Notes under the pieces: model-generated
Database searches by the model: none
Told to the model about the DNA's origin: nothing
The model's input: the letters and a program-made list of their open reading frames with translations, nothing else
Part shown: positions 33,677-42,898 of the stretch, one piece after another
How positions within the stretch are numbered: the stretch's first letter is position 1
How the letters are laid out: the number at the start of each line of letters is the position of its first letter
Source of the DNA: Iodobacter fluviatilis
GTDB taxonomy: Bacteria; Pseudomonadota; Gammaproteobacteria; Burkholderiales; Chitinibacteraceae
Direction of reading: 5' to 3'
Length of the DNA stretch: 64,000 nt
NCBI RefSeq assembly: GCF_900451195.1
Contig: NZ_UGHR01000001.1
Coordinates: 2,356,001 to 2,420,000, forward strand
Position numbers and translations under genes: made by a program

Positions 33677-36072
33677 AGCAATGTCGTTTGGCCGAACAGC
33701 CAATGGAGTGCCGGAAAACATTCACCCTGATTTCTGGGGGAGGCACCAACCTACGCGGAGCAACGGTTACAGGCCAGCAAGAAGTGATTGCAGATATCAA
33801 AGGCAATTTAAATGTTGAAAGCTTGCAAGACATTAGTCAATTCGACAATAAGCAAATAGGGGGCAGTGCCAGTGTCATGATTGGCTATGGCAGTGCAAGT
33901 GCAAGTGGGAGTGCCAGCGGTTCCTATGATAAAACGCATAATGACTATGCTGCGGTAAGTGAGCAGAGTGGCATCTTTGCGGGCAAAGACGGCTTTGATA
34001 TCAAGGTTAAAAACAATACCGATCTGACAGGGGCTGTGATTGTCAGTAGTAGTGACTCCAACAAACTCAGCACCGGCACGCTCACGCAAAAAGACATCAG
34101 CAACCACGCCGAGACCGACGCCATCAGCTTAGGTGGCGGGCTTGATTTTAGTTCGTCAGGCAAAGAGCAAACGTCTCAAACCAAGGGCGCTGATCAATCT
34201 AATGTAAGTGCAAGCGCACCGTCTGTAATGGGCGCACAAGAGAGCGACAGTAGCAGCACGAAGAGCGCGATTAGCAAGGGCCAGATCACCCTGACGGATG
34301 ATGCAAAACAAAAAGAGCTGACCGGCCAAACCGCCGCCGAAACCATCGCCAGCCTGAATCACGACACGGACGGTGCACAGCAAAAACTGGCCAACCACTT
34401 TGATTAACAGCAGCTTGCGGAGCAAATGGCTGCGGCCAAAGCGTTGGTTCAGGAAACGGGCCATTTTATGGCTAATCGTGCTGCGGATGCGGATAAAGCC
34501 ACTGCCGCGCTTGAGCAAGCAAAAGATCAAGGCGCAAGTGATAGCATTCTGAAGCAACTTACTGCAGCCAAAGCCGATGCAGATAAATGGACCCCAGGCG
34601 GCGAATACGGCCGCGCCATGACGGTGCTGCAAGTGGCCGTGGGCGGCAATGTCACTGGCGGCATGAGTGGTCTGCTACAAAACGCCACCGTCAGCTATCT
34701 GCAAAGCATCGGCGCTGAAAAAATAAAAGCCATCGCCGACAGCTTTCAAGAAAAGAAAGGCACAGAAGATGCCACCAGCGGAACCCTCCGCGCCGCCCTG
34801 CACGCCATCGCCTCCTGCGCCGGAGCTGCTGCAACCAGTAGCAACTGCAGCAGCGCCGCCGTGGGAGCGGCTTCCAGTGTAGTTATCAACAACGTCCTGT
34901 CTGAAATCGAAAGCACCAACGCAGACAAAATGACGGCTAGTGAAAAGGAGAAACGTAAGAATCTGGTAGGCAGTTTGATTGCGGGGATTGCAGAAGCAAC
35001 AGGGGGCAATGCAGCTGCAGCGAATAATGCGGCGCAGATTGAGATGGAGAATAATTATCTTAATCCGACTCAGATTGAAGAGAAGTCAAAGGCCCTTGCA
35101 AGTGCTAAGTCACCAGATGAGCGTAAAAAAATACAAGATGAGTATGATTTGATAAGTAAAAACCAAAATCAAACGGCTCTGAAGAAATTAATGGCTCAAG
35201 AACTGGCCGTGATGACTCCCGTTGAATATTCTCAGTTGTCACTAGAGTTAAAGCAATTAGCTGCAAGCCCTGCATGTGATGCAGGGTGTAAAGCCGATGC
35301 AAGTCACGGCTTTGCAACTTTGGATGATTACTTAAGTCGCTATCGTAAGGCAGATGAGCAGAAAAAATTACAACCATTGGTTGATGATGTTGGCAATATA
35401 ATTTTAATGCTATTGCCCGTTAATAGGGTTATGGGGGTTTTGAAATCGCCAAGTACTTTAATATCAGTATTGAAAGAAGAGGCTTTTGCCGCTAAGTTTA
35501 ATTTCGCATATAAGAAGGCTCCTGAAGCAAAATTGGAAGTGGATCTTATTGCTGACAAAATAGCTGAAACTTTCGGCGGTCGCGTTGCAAAATCTCCGAT
35601 TAAATCAAAAGAAAGAGCAATATATAAAATAGAAAATGATTATTTTGGAGATGTTTCAAAAATTAAAGATTTGGCTAGAAATACAATTATTATTGATTCA
35701 GATCAGATCAGTAGAGTGACTTCTGATCTAATAAAGAACGGTGCAAATGTTAAAATTGTTAATGGTGCTGATGATTTGCTAGGGTATAGTGGAGTTAATG
35801 CTACTGTTAAAACTAAGTCTGGAATTTTTGCTGAAATCCAGGTTAATTCACCTGAAATGATTTTTGCAAAAGAACCAGAGGCTTTAGCAAGGGGGTTGTT
35901 GGGTGATCGACTCTATGATTCTATTTCTGCTACTTCAGGAGTGCCTGGTGGTTTGGGGCATAAATTTTATGAGAGATGGAGAGTTTTGGATCAAAATAGC
36001 AGTGAAGCAAAAATTATTCAAAAACAAAGCAAGGCTTACTATGAGGCGATAAGGAGTAAAAATGGGCATTGA
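33677..36072 (+). pseudogene. Displaced cdiA-CT module 2 with RelA/SpoT-like toxin, interrupted by a stop codon
   Basis: Homology to main cdiA (from about 27,250) starts near 33677. A one-base loss near 33719 shifts the first bases. The frame then runs until TAA at 34405-34407, where main cdiA has CAA (FDQQQL), and continues in the same frame to 36072. The pre-toxin block ends EMENN. The tip contains two RelA/SpoT-fold signatures: KERAIYKIENDY...IKDLARNTIIID (about 35605-35695) and LLGYSGVN...GIFAEIQVNS (about 35780-35850). These match the RxKxxxS-x-K/D-(L/I)-G-(I/V)-R region and the GY-G-N/H...EIQ(V/I) strand. The tip should therefore transfer pyrophosphate to a nucleotide or related acceptor. 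The hydrolase two genes downstream fits. The stop makes the FHA part a pseudogene while the toxin coding stays intact. Confidence 0.82.
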
Positions 36073-36292
36073 AAAAGGAGTTACTTTTACTATACGGGAT
36101 GTTTATATTGATTATGAATATGAAGAGGTAATGTTTCGTTGGGATCATGTTTCTCAAAAGACGTATGTTAAATTCTACGGTGAAAGTGAAAAACATACTC
36201 CAGTGGATCATAAAAATAGACTGTTTAATGATGCACTTTTGTCTGGCAATGAAATCAGTAAAGAACAGTATGAAAATGGGAGGGTTCGATGA
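36062..36292 (+). CDS. 76-aa protein between RelA-like toxin and HD hydrolase
   Basis: The ATG lies inside the toxin's last codons (11-bp overlap), and the stop overlaps the next gene's ATG by 4 bp (ATGA). This makes a tight three-gene unit. The protein is acidic and aromatic-rich (FTIRDVYIDYEYEEVMFRWDHVSQ), with no signal peptide. I recognise no family. It could be the direct immunity protein, a partner of the hydrolase, or a leader for coupling. Only its position speaks for a role in immunity. Confidence 0.6.
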   Translation: MGIEKGVTFTIRDVYIDYEYEEVMFRWDHVSQKTYVKFYGESEKHTPVDHKNRLFNDALLSGNEISKEQYENGRVR

Positions 36293-36738
36293 ACTATTTA
36301 GATGAAGCAATTTCTTTAGCGTGTTGCGCACATAAGGGACAGGTTGATAAAGCTGGGAGCCCCTATATTTTGCATCCGCTACGATTAATGTTAAAATTTG
36401 ATGATGAAAATCTAAAAATTATTAGTGTTTTACATGATGTAATCGAAGATAGTAGCGTAACGATTGATGATTTAAGGTGTCTTGGTTTTTCTGACTTAAT
36501 AGTGCAGGCTATTGACTGTTTATCAAAACGTCCTGATGAAGTATACGAAGATTTTATTTCTAGGGTCTCGATAAATGAGTTGGCTAGGCGAGTTAAAATT
36601 GAGGATATTAAAGATAATTTGGATTTAACTAGGCTTTTTTCTTTGGGGGAGAATGATTTTAGTAGGATTAATAAGTATCACAAGGCATTGAATATATTGA
36701 TAAGTGCTGACCGGCTTCGTTTTAAAAGCAGCAATTAA
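36289..36738 (+). CDS. HD-domain alarmone-hydrolase-like protein, putative immunity to the RelA-like toxin
   Basis: A 149-aa protein matching small alarmone hydrolases (MESH1/SpoT hydrolase type). All expected metal and substrate elements are present: His15 in AHKGQ, the SPYILHP loop (24-30), the HD pair His49-Asp50 in LHDVIED, and Asp106 in KIEDIKDNLD. Such enzymes remove the 3'-pyrophosphate from (p)ppGpp-type nucleotides. Placed two genes behind a RelA/SpoT-like toxin, it would degrade the toxin's product rather than bind the toxin. That scheme is known for some toxSAS toxin-antitoxin pairs. Its activity here is inferred from motifs and context. Confidence 0.8.
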   Translation: MNYLDEAISLACCAHKGQVDKAGSPYILHPLRLMLKFDDENLKIISVLHDVIEDSSVTIDDLRCLGFSDLIVQAIDCLSKRPDEVYEDFISRVSINELARRVKIEDIKDNLDLTRLFSLGENDFSRINKYHKALNILISADRLRFKSSN

Positions 36739-36766
36739 ATTTTGCCGTGCTATAGCCTCCGACCAC

Positions 36767-39700
36767 GATTGGGCGGGTGGGCGCACGGGTTATCTGGATA
36801 AGCAATCCACCCAGCAAAATATCAGCAGCATCAGCGCAGGCGGCACGGCCCTTGTGGTGGCGGGTGATCGCCTTAGCCTAGTAGGCACAAATGTGCATGC
36901 CGGAAAGGATTTAACCCTGCAAGGCGCCAGCGTACAGATCGAAGCCGTAAAAGAGCGCTTGGCCGGGGACGACCAGCGCGCAGGCAATGATAAGTACGAT
37001 CGGCATGCGTTTAGTAAGGAAAGCTTACAAGGTGGCAGCATCACGGCGGGCCAAAATCTAAACATTAAAGCAGCAGGCCCTGATGGCAATTTCACTCTGA
37101 AAGGCGCAGATCTGCTGGCAGAGAAAGGCCAATTGAGCTTAGCGGCTAAAAAAGATATTGAGCTGGCTTCGATCGACCTAACGCAGACCGATACGCAAGA
37201 AACCTACCGCCATAGCCGTGGCTGGTTCTCTAGCTCTACCTCCACCACTTACGACTTTAGCCGAACCACTCAGGCGGTTGGCAATAGCTTGTCTGGCAAT
37301 AGTATTAATGTCCAGGCAGGCAAGGATATCAAAGTCAACGGGAGTGCCATTGCTGCAACCCAAGACGTGCAATTATTGGCAGGCAACGACGTTAAAATCA
37401 CCGCAGGCACCAATAGCAGCAAGGATATTCACGATAGAAAAGAAAGCAAATCGGGCCTCTTTAGCGGTGGTGGGTTTGGCTTTACTTACGGCAAGCAAGA
37501 GCAACAAACCCATACCGATGCCGATGGCAGTATTCAAAGCCAGAACCGCAGCCTAGTAGGCAGCGAGCAGGGCAAGCTGACGATTCAGGCGGGCAATGCA
37601 GTTCAGGTTACTGGCAGTGATCTATCAGCGCTGGCTGGGGATATTGCACTGAAAGGCAAGCAAGTGACGGTAGACCCGGGGCAGGATCGCCATCAAAGCA
37701 CCGAAACCCAAACCTTTAAACAAAGCGGTATTACCGTGGCGGTGAGCGCGCCCGCGCTGACCATGCTGCAAGCCGCACAAACAGTGGCGGAGTCAGCAAA
37801 AACAGCGGGCGAATCCAAAGATAGCCGTGTAAAAGCGCTATCAGTGGGCACGGCTGCACTGGCCGCTAAAAACGGCATTGATGCAGCTAAAGCTGCTGCT
37901 GCAGATCCTAAATCGGTAAGCGTAAGCATCACTTATGGCGAGTCGAAATCTGAAAGTACCACCAAAACCAGCAGCATAAGCCACAGCGGCAGCACATTAA
38001 ATGCCGGTGGCGATATTCAAATCTCGGCGGTGGGTGATAAAGCCAGCCAGCTGAATGTGCTGGGTAGCGAGATCAATGCCAAAGGCAATATCAAGCTGAA
38101 ATCGGATGGCGATATCAACTTGCAATCGGCGCTGGATGAGAGCGAGCAACACAGCAAAAACAGCAGCTCCAGCTGGGGTGCGGGTGTTGCGATTACCTTT
38201 GGGCAAGGCGGCGCCAGCTATGGCGTCACCGCCAACGGCAGCCTGAGCCGTGGCCATGCCGATGGCAAAGATACTGCCCAGCAAAATAGCCATATCAACG
38301 CAGGTAAAACCCTGGCGCTGGAATCGGGCAACGACACCCGCATCGAAGGCGCAGTGGTCAGTGGCAATAAAATTGTTGCCGACATCGGCGGCGATTTAAA
38401 ACTCGCCAGCCGCCAGGACACCAGCCAGTTTGACAGCAAGCAAAGCAGCGTAAGCGCCAGCGTAACAGTGGGTGTGGGCGTATCGGGCAGCGCCAGCATC
38501 AGTCAGGACAAAATGAAATCTGACTATGCGGCGGTCACCGAGCAAAGCGGCTTATTTGCAGGCAAAGATGGCTTTGAGATTAAGGTTAAAAACAACACTG
38601 ATCTAAACGGCGCAGTGATCGCCAGTAAGTCGGACGACAATACCCTCAGCACTGGCACGCTCACGCAAAAAGACATCAATAACCACGCTGAATACAGCGC
38701 CAGCAGCATCGGCATTGGCGGTGGCTTTAGCCTAGGCGGTACCGAGAAAAAACCAGAAGACGGCAAAGCCCCAAGCACAGATCAAGCCGCCGCCCCTGCT
38801 GGAAATAAACTCTACGACGCAGGCCCAAGTGGCGTCACACCCACTGCGCCCGTCGCACTCAGCGCTGGGGACAATGGCACGAGCACCACCAAAAGTGCCA
38901 TCGCCACCGCCAAAATTACGATTACCGACGAAGCCAAGCAAAAAGAGCTGACCGGCAAAACCGCCGCAGAAACCATCGCCAGCCTAAGTCGCGACACCGA
39001 TGGCGCGCAGCAACAACTCACCAACGATTTCAAACCTGAAAAAATCAACGAGCTATTCAGCGCCACCAAAACCTTCCTGCAAGAAGGCAACACCTTTATG
39101 GCCAACCGCACGGCTGAGGCGGATGCGGCGAAAAAAGCACTGGCAGAAAACACCGATCCAAATGCAGAAAAAGCCTTAAAAGATAATCTGACCGAAGCCA
39201 ATAGATGGACACCCGGCGGCGACTACGGCCGCGCCATGACCGCACTGCAAGTTGCCGTGGGTGGCAATGTCAGCGGTGGTGCAACAGGCCTGCTGCAAAA
39301 CGCCTCTGTGGCTTACCTGCAAAGCTTGGGCGCTGAAAAGATCAAAGAAATAGCCAATAGCTTCCAGACAGTAAAGGGAGAAGAAAACCAAACCAGCCAA
39401 AACGTCCGCGCCGCCCTACACGCCATCGCCTCCTGCGCCGGAGCTGCGGCAACGAGCAGCAACTGCAGCAGCGCCGCTGTGGGCGCGGCTTCCAGCGTCG
39501 TCATCAATAACGTCCTGTCTGAAATTGAAAACACCAACGCAGATAAGATGACGGCCAGTGAAAAGGAGAAACGTAAGAATCTGGTCGGTTCCATCATCAC
39601 CGGCATTGTTGCGGCAACAGATGGCAATGCCGCGGCTGCGAATAATGCGGCGCAGATTGAGATGCAGAATAATATGCTGGCTAATGCTCGGCAGATTGAT

Positions 39701-40852
39701 CGCATCAAACAACTGGCAAAAGGGGATAAAAACAAAGAAGTCCGCCTGTTGGCTGCTGCATGCGCACAGCTTAAATGCACCGCTGGTTTGGCTAAAGATG
39801 ACCCTAATTATTCGATTTATTCCGCTCTTGAATCGTTGGGGAAAACTGATGCGCTCAAAGGGGAGCGTGAATTGCTCGCCAAACAGACGGATCCTGTTCA
39901 GTTGGTTTATTTGGGTGGCTCTGCTGAATTGCCAATTTTCGGCCAATACTCCGATCCGATGGCTTGGCAGGATGCGGCTAGTCGAAATCAGCTTGGCACA
40001 CGGGTCATGGGGAGTGTGCAAGCGGTTGGGGGCGCTGCAGAGATTGTGGGGGCAGTAGGGCTTGCAACAACGTGTGGAACCGTTGTGGGTTGCGTTGCAT
40101 CAAGTGCCCTCGCTACCTCTGGTGCAGATAATTTGCACACAGGTGTTAAAACAGCTGTCGATGGAAAAGCTACAAATACAGTTGGTGCTCAGATCATTCA
40201 GCAAGTGTTGGGGACCAACCCTGAAACGTCTGAGTTGCTTTATGCTGCAATGCAGCTGGGCGCATCGCCATCTGCCGTATCTAAGTTGGAAAAGGCTTTA
40301 GATGCAAATCTCGTTGGCAAAGCATGGGAATCGTCCAAGATCCTTAATGCGGGTGAGGTCACAGCATCTGGCAAAGGCTTTATCTCGACGCAACAAATCA
40401 CCACGCAAGGCGTGCCTGCTGCACTGAATCAGGCAGAATTGACGCAGTTGAGTAAATTGAGTCGTTTGGATACAGGGCAAGCCGGTGCTTTACGCGAAAC
40501 AGTGGCTGATGCCTATTTCTCACGTAATGGATTTACTGCGCTGGATGGAAAATGTGGGAGCAATTGTTTCGATGGCGTTTATTTCAAAGGCGATCAGGTG
40601 ATAATTAATGAAGTGAAACCTTTGAATGCGAATAATTCGATCAAATTGACGGGGCCGAATCCGACTACCGCACTGCCACCACAGATGTCGGATCAGTGGA
40701 TCCGTAGCCGTGCAAATGAGCTTTCAAGATCTGGAGATCCAGCAAAGGCGACGACAGGTAGTGCAATTCTGAAGGCCCTTGATAATGGCACGCTGGTTAA
40801 AATGGTATCTGGCGTTGATAGTGTTGGTATGACAATGGTGAAACTGAAATGA
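36767..40852 (+). CDS. Displaced cdiA-CT module 3: long FHA-2/pre-toxin fragment with PD-(D/E)XK-like toxin
   Basis: Homology to main cdiA starts at DWAGGRTGYLDKQS (main 24750) and runs through FHA-2 of the second subtype to the pre-toxin block and EMQNN (near 39659-39676). The frame is open back to a GTG at 36704 inside the hydrolase gene but has no proper start or signal sequence. The ~390-residue tip has a hydrophobic Ala/Gly-rich section (VQAVGGAAEIVGAVGLA). The C-terminal domain contains Asp (codon 40571, CFDGVYFKG) and Glu-x-Lys (codons 40610-40618, INEVKPL), a PD-(D/E)XK nuclease signature seen in several CDI tRNA- or DNA-cutting toxins. The immunity gene overlaps its stop by 4 bp. Confidence 0.8.
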   Translation, partial: DWAGGRTGYLDKQSTQQNISSISAGGTALVVAGDRLSLVGTNVHAGKDLTLQGASVQIEAVKERLAGDDQRAGNDKYDRHAFSKESLQGGSITAGQNLNIKAAGPDGNFTLKGADLLAEKGQLSLAAKKDIELASIDLTQTDTQETYRHSRGWFSSSTSTTYDFSRTTQAVGNSLSGNSINVQAGKDIKVNGSAIAATQDVQLLAGNDVKITAGTNSSKDIHDRKESKSGLFSGGGFGFTYGKQEQQTHTDADGSIQSQNRSLVGSEQGKLTIQAGNAVQVTGSDLSALAGDIALKGKQVTVDPGQDRHQSTETQTFKQSGITVAVSAPALTMLQAAQTVAESAKTAGESKDSRVKALSVGTAALAAKNGIDAAKAAAADPKSVSVSITYGESKSESTTKTSSISHSGSTLNAGGDIQISAVGDKASQLNVLGSEINAKGNIKLKSDGDINLQSALDESEQHSKNSSSSWGAGVAITFGQGGASYGVTANGSLSRGHADGKDTAQQNSHINAGKTLALESGNDTRIEGAVVSGNKIVADIGGDLKLASRQDTSQFDSKQSSVSASVTVGVGVSGSASISQDKMKSDYAAVTEQSGLFAGKDGFEIKVKNNTDLNGAVIASKSDDNTLSTGTLTQKDINNHAEYSASSIGIGGGFSLGGTEKKPEDGKAPSTDQAAAPAGNKLYDAGPSGVTPTAPVALSAGDNGTSTTKSAIATAKITITDEAKQKELTGKTAAETIASLSRDTDGAQQQLTNDFKPEKINELFSATKTFLQEGNTFMANRTAEADAAKKALAENTDPNAEKALKDNLTEANRWTPGGDYGRAMTALQVAVGGNVSGGATGLLQNASVAYLQSLGAEKIKEIANSFQTVKGEENQTSQNVRAALHAIASCAGAAATSSNCSSAAVGAASSVVINNVLSEIENTNADKMTASEKEKRKNLVGSIITGIVAATDGNAAAANNAAQIEMQNNMLANARQIDRIKQLAKGDKNKEVRLLAAACAQLKCTAGLAKDDPNYSIYSALESLGKTDALKGERELLAKQTDPVQLVYLGGSAELPIFGQYSDPMAWQDAASRNQLGTRVMGSVQAVGGAAEIVGAVGLATTCGTVVGCVASSALATSGADNLHTGVKTAVDGKATNTVGAQIIQQVLGTNPETSELLYAAMQLGASPSAVSKLEKALDANLVGKAWESSKILNAGEVTASGKGFISTQQITTQGVPAALNQAELTQLSKLSRLDTGQAGALRETVADAYFSRNGFTALDGKCGSNCFDGVYFKGDQVIINEVKPLNANNSIKLTGPNPTTALPPQMSDQWIRSRANELSRSGDPAKATTGSAILKALDNGTLVKMVSGVDSVGMTMVKLK

Positions 40853-41658
40853 ACCTCGATATGCGAACTCGTGAGCAGATATTGCTTGATTTATTGAAGC
40901 TAGCTGAAAATGAACTCCCAAGACAACTAGACTGGTACGTTAACCGGCACGACAAAGTTAATCGTGGATCCATTTTAAAAGGGATCGCTGAAATGCATGA
41001 ATGTCGTGCTCTCAAATCTTGGTTTATTAATCATGATTCAGTAACAGTTAGGGAACAACTTTATATAAGTAGCATTTTGTCAGCTGCCGCAAATGCTGCA
41101 GGATTTAATCCTGATTTTCGCGATCTTGGCTTACCAGTTGAGGCTTTTGTGCATGCACTTCTTTCTGATAGCCCTGAGTGTATTAACCAGATTGCTCATG
41201 CCGGTTTGATGTACAAGGCTGACCCCAAAAGTTATCACTATTACACGCATATGTTGCAATTTCTTTTGCTGGATGAGCATTCGGTCATCAAAGAAATGAT
41301 TGCTTTGGGTGCAAAAAAATGTGGTAAGCCCTTACGTGAAGAGTTTGTTTCCGGACGAGATTTCTTCTCCTTGTTTCTACGGCAGGACAAACCTGCCCTG
41401 GAAGAACATATCGTCAACCTGACTAAAATTAAGTCCGAATTGATTCACCGCGATTTTCTTCACTATTGGGCGGTGCTCTGCACCAAATTGTGCTGGATTA
41501 AGGGAATCGAGGTCGTCATTGATCACCCTTTGATACCTATGGCTTTAATGCCGGTGAAGCCTTTGCCGCACTATGAAATCGAATATGATTTTCTGCGCCT
41601 AGGCTGGGAACCACCTAAGGATGATTTGCTGCATAAAATTAAACGCTGGCTAAAGTAG
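40849..41658 (+). CDS. Immunity protein of module 3, Imm49-like
   Basis: A 269-aa, mostly helical protein with an ATGA overlap to the toxin gene. The C-terminal pattern (LHYWAVLCTKLCWIKGIEVVI, then IPMALMPVKPLPHYEIEYDFL) resembles the Imm49 family of polymorphic-toxin immunity proteins. No export signal, so it acts in the cytoplasm. The family call is from memory of the pattern and moderately sure. The immunity role is strongly supported by position. The next small gene starts at a GTG overlapping its stop by one base. Confidence 0.7.
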   Translation: MNLDMRTREQILLDLLKLAENELPRQLDWYVNRHDKVNRGSILKGIAEMHECRALKSWFINHDSVTVREQLYISSILSAAANAAGFNPDFRDLGLPVEAFVHALLSDSPECINQIAHAGLMYKADPKSYHYYTHMLQFLLLDEHSVIKEMIALGAKKCGKPLREEFVSGRDFFSLFLRQDKPALEEHIVNLTKIKSELIHRDFLHYWAVLCTKLCWIKGIEVVIDHPLIPMALMPVKPLPHYEIEYDFLRLGWEPPKDDLLHKIKRWLK

Positions 41659-41981
41659 TGGAAAGTAGAGATATAGTTTTGTGTAAAGAAATGGCAAGTC
41701 TTCTATTTAATGAAGCGCCAGAGGGTTCTTGTAAGATAATTTTAAGAGCGGATTTAAATGTTTCTGGTGATGTTTGTAAGTTTGAGTATGACCATGTTAA
41801 TGGTGATGGTCAGATTTCTTGGTTTGCGCCTGAATCTGGAGCGTTCTCTCATGAAATCGGGGAGCTATTACTGCAACATCGAGATTTCTTTGTTTCTCAA
41901 GGCCAACCTGCCTGGGTGTCGTGTGAATTTATAGTTGATGTTGAAAAAGGGAAGTTTTTTATGAATTTAAAGCATGATTGA
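41658..41981 (+). CDS. Possible orphan immunity protein (YezG-like?)
   Basis: A 107-aa protein starting at a GTG that overlaps the TAG of the Imm49-like gene. It is acidic and beta-rich (ISWFAPESGAFSHEIGELLLQ, then CEFIVDVEKGKFFMNL). It faintly resembles YezG/DUF600-type immunity proteins, but I cannot confirm this. Its toxin is not present, so it may be an immunity gene left over from an earlier module or a second immunity gene for module 3. A decayed cdiA fragment follows at once. Confidence 0.55.
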   Translation: MESRDIVLCKEMASLLFNEAPEGSCKIILRADLNVSGDVCKFEYDHVNGDGQISWFAPESGAFSHEIGELLLQHRDFFVSQGQPAWVSCEFIVDVEKGKFFMNLKHD

Positions 41982-42000
41982 TTTGTGATCATGAGGCTCT

Positions 42001-42836
42001 ATCACTGGCTGCTGGCAACGACACCCGCATAGAAGGCGCCGTTGTCAGCGGTAGCAAAATCGTTGCTGACATCGGTGGCGATTTAAAACTCGCCAGCCGC
42101 CAGGACACCAGCCAGTTTGATAGCAAGCAAAGCAGCGCCAGTGCCAGCGTTACGGCAGGGGCGGGTGTGTCGGGCAGCGCCAGCATCAGTCAGGACAAAA
42201 TGAAATCTGACTACGCGGCCGTTACCGAGCAAAGTGGCTTGTTTGCAGGCAAAGAAGGCTTTGAGATAAAGGTTAAAAAGAATACTGACCTGAACGGCGC
42301 GGTGATCGCCAGCAAATCGGACGACAACACCCTTAGCACCGGTACGCTCACCCAAAAAGACATCAACAACCACGCCGATACAGCGCCAGCAGCATCGGCA
42401 TTGGCGGTGGCTTTAGCATGGGCGGAACGGATAAAAAGGCAGAAGACGGCAAAAGTGGCGATCAGGCCGCAGCCCCTCCTGGTAGCAAACTCTACGACGC
42501 AGGCCCAAGCGGCATCACACCCACGGCGCCCGTCGCCCTTAGCGCTGGGGACAATGGCAGCAGCACCAACAAAAGCGCCATCGCCTCCGCCAACGACGAA
42601 GCCAAGCAAAAAGAGCTGACTGGTAAAGTTGCCGCAGAAACCATCGCCAGCCTGAGCCGCGATACCGATGGCGCGCAGCAACAACTCGCCAACGATTTTA
42701 AACCTGAAAAAATCAACGAGCTATTCAGCGCCACCAAAACCTTCCTGCAAGAAGGCAACACCTTTATGGCCAACCGCACGGCTGAGGCGGATGCGGAAAA
42801 AAGGCACTGGCAGAAAACACAGATCCAAATGCAGAA
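42001..42836 (+). pseudogene. Displaced cdiA fragment 4, frameshifted and lacking a toxin
   Basis: This is an FHA-2 fragment of the second subtype (GNDTRIEGAVVSG to HAD). A one-base loss near 42377 (GCCGATAC against GCTGAATAC in module 3) moves the frame. It continues as MGGTDKKAEDG to FMANRTAEADA, and a further indel near 42796 breaks it again. Homology ends around 42836, before the pre-toxin block. There is no toxin and no immunity gene. It is a dead remnant that could still act as recombination substrate. Confidence 0.85.
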
Positions 42837-42898
42837 GTGCAAAACAGTCAGAAGCGGTGATCGGGTACGCCGCAGTTGCGGATGCTGCCCCATGAAAC

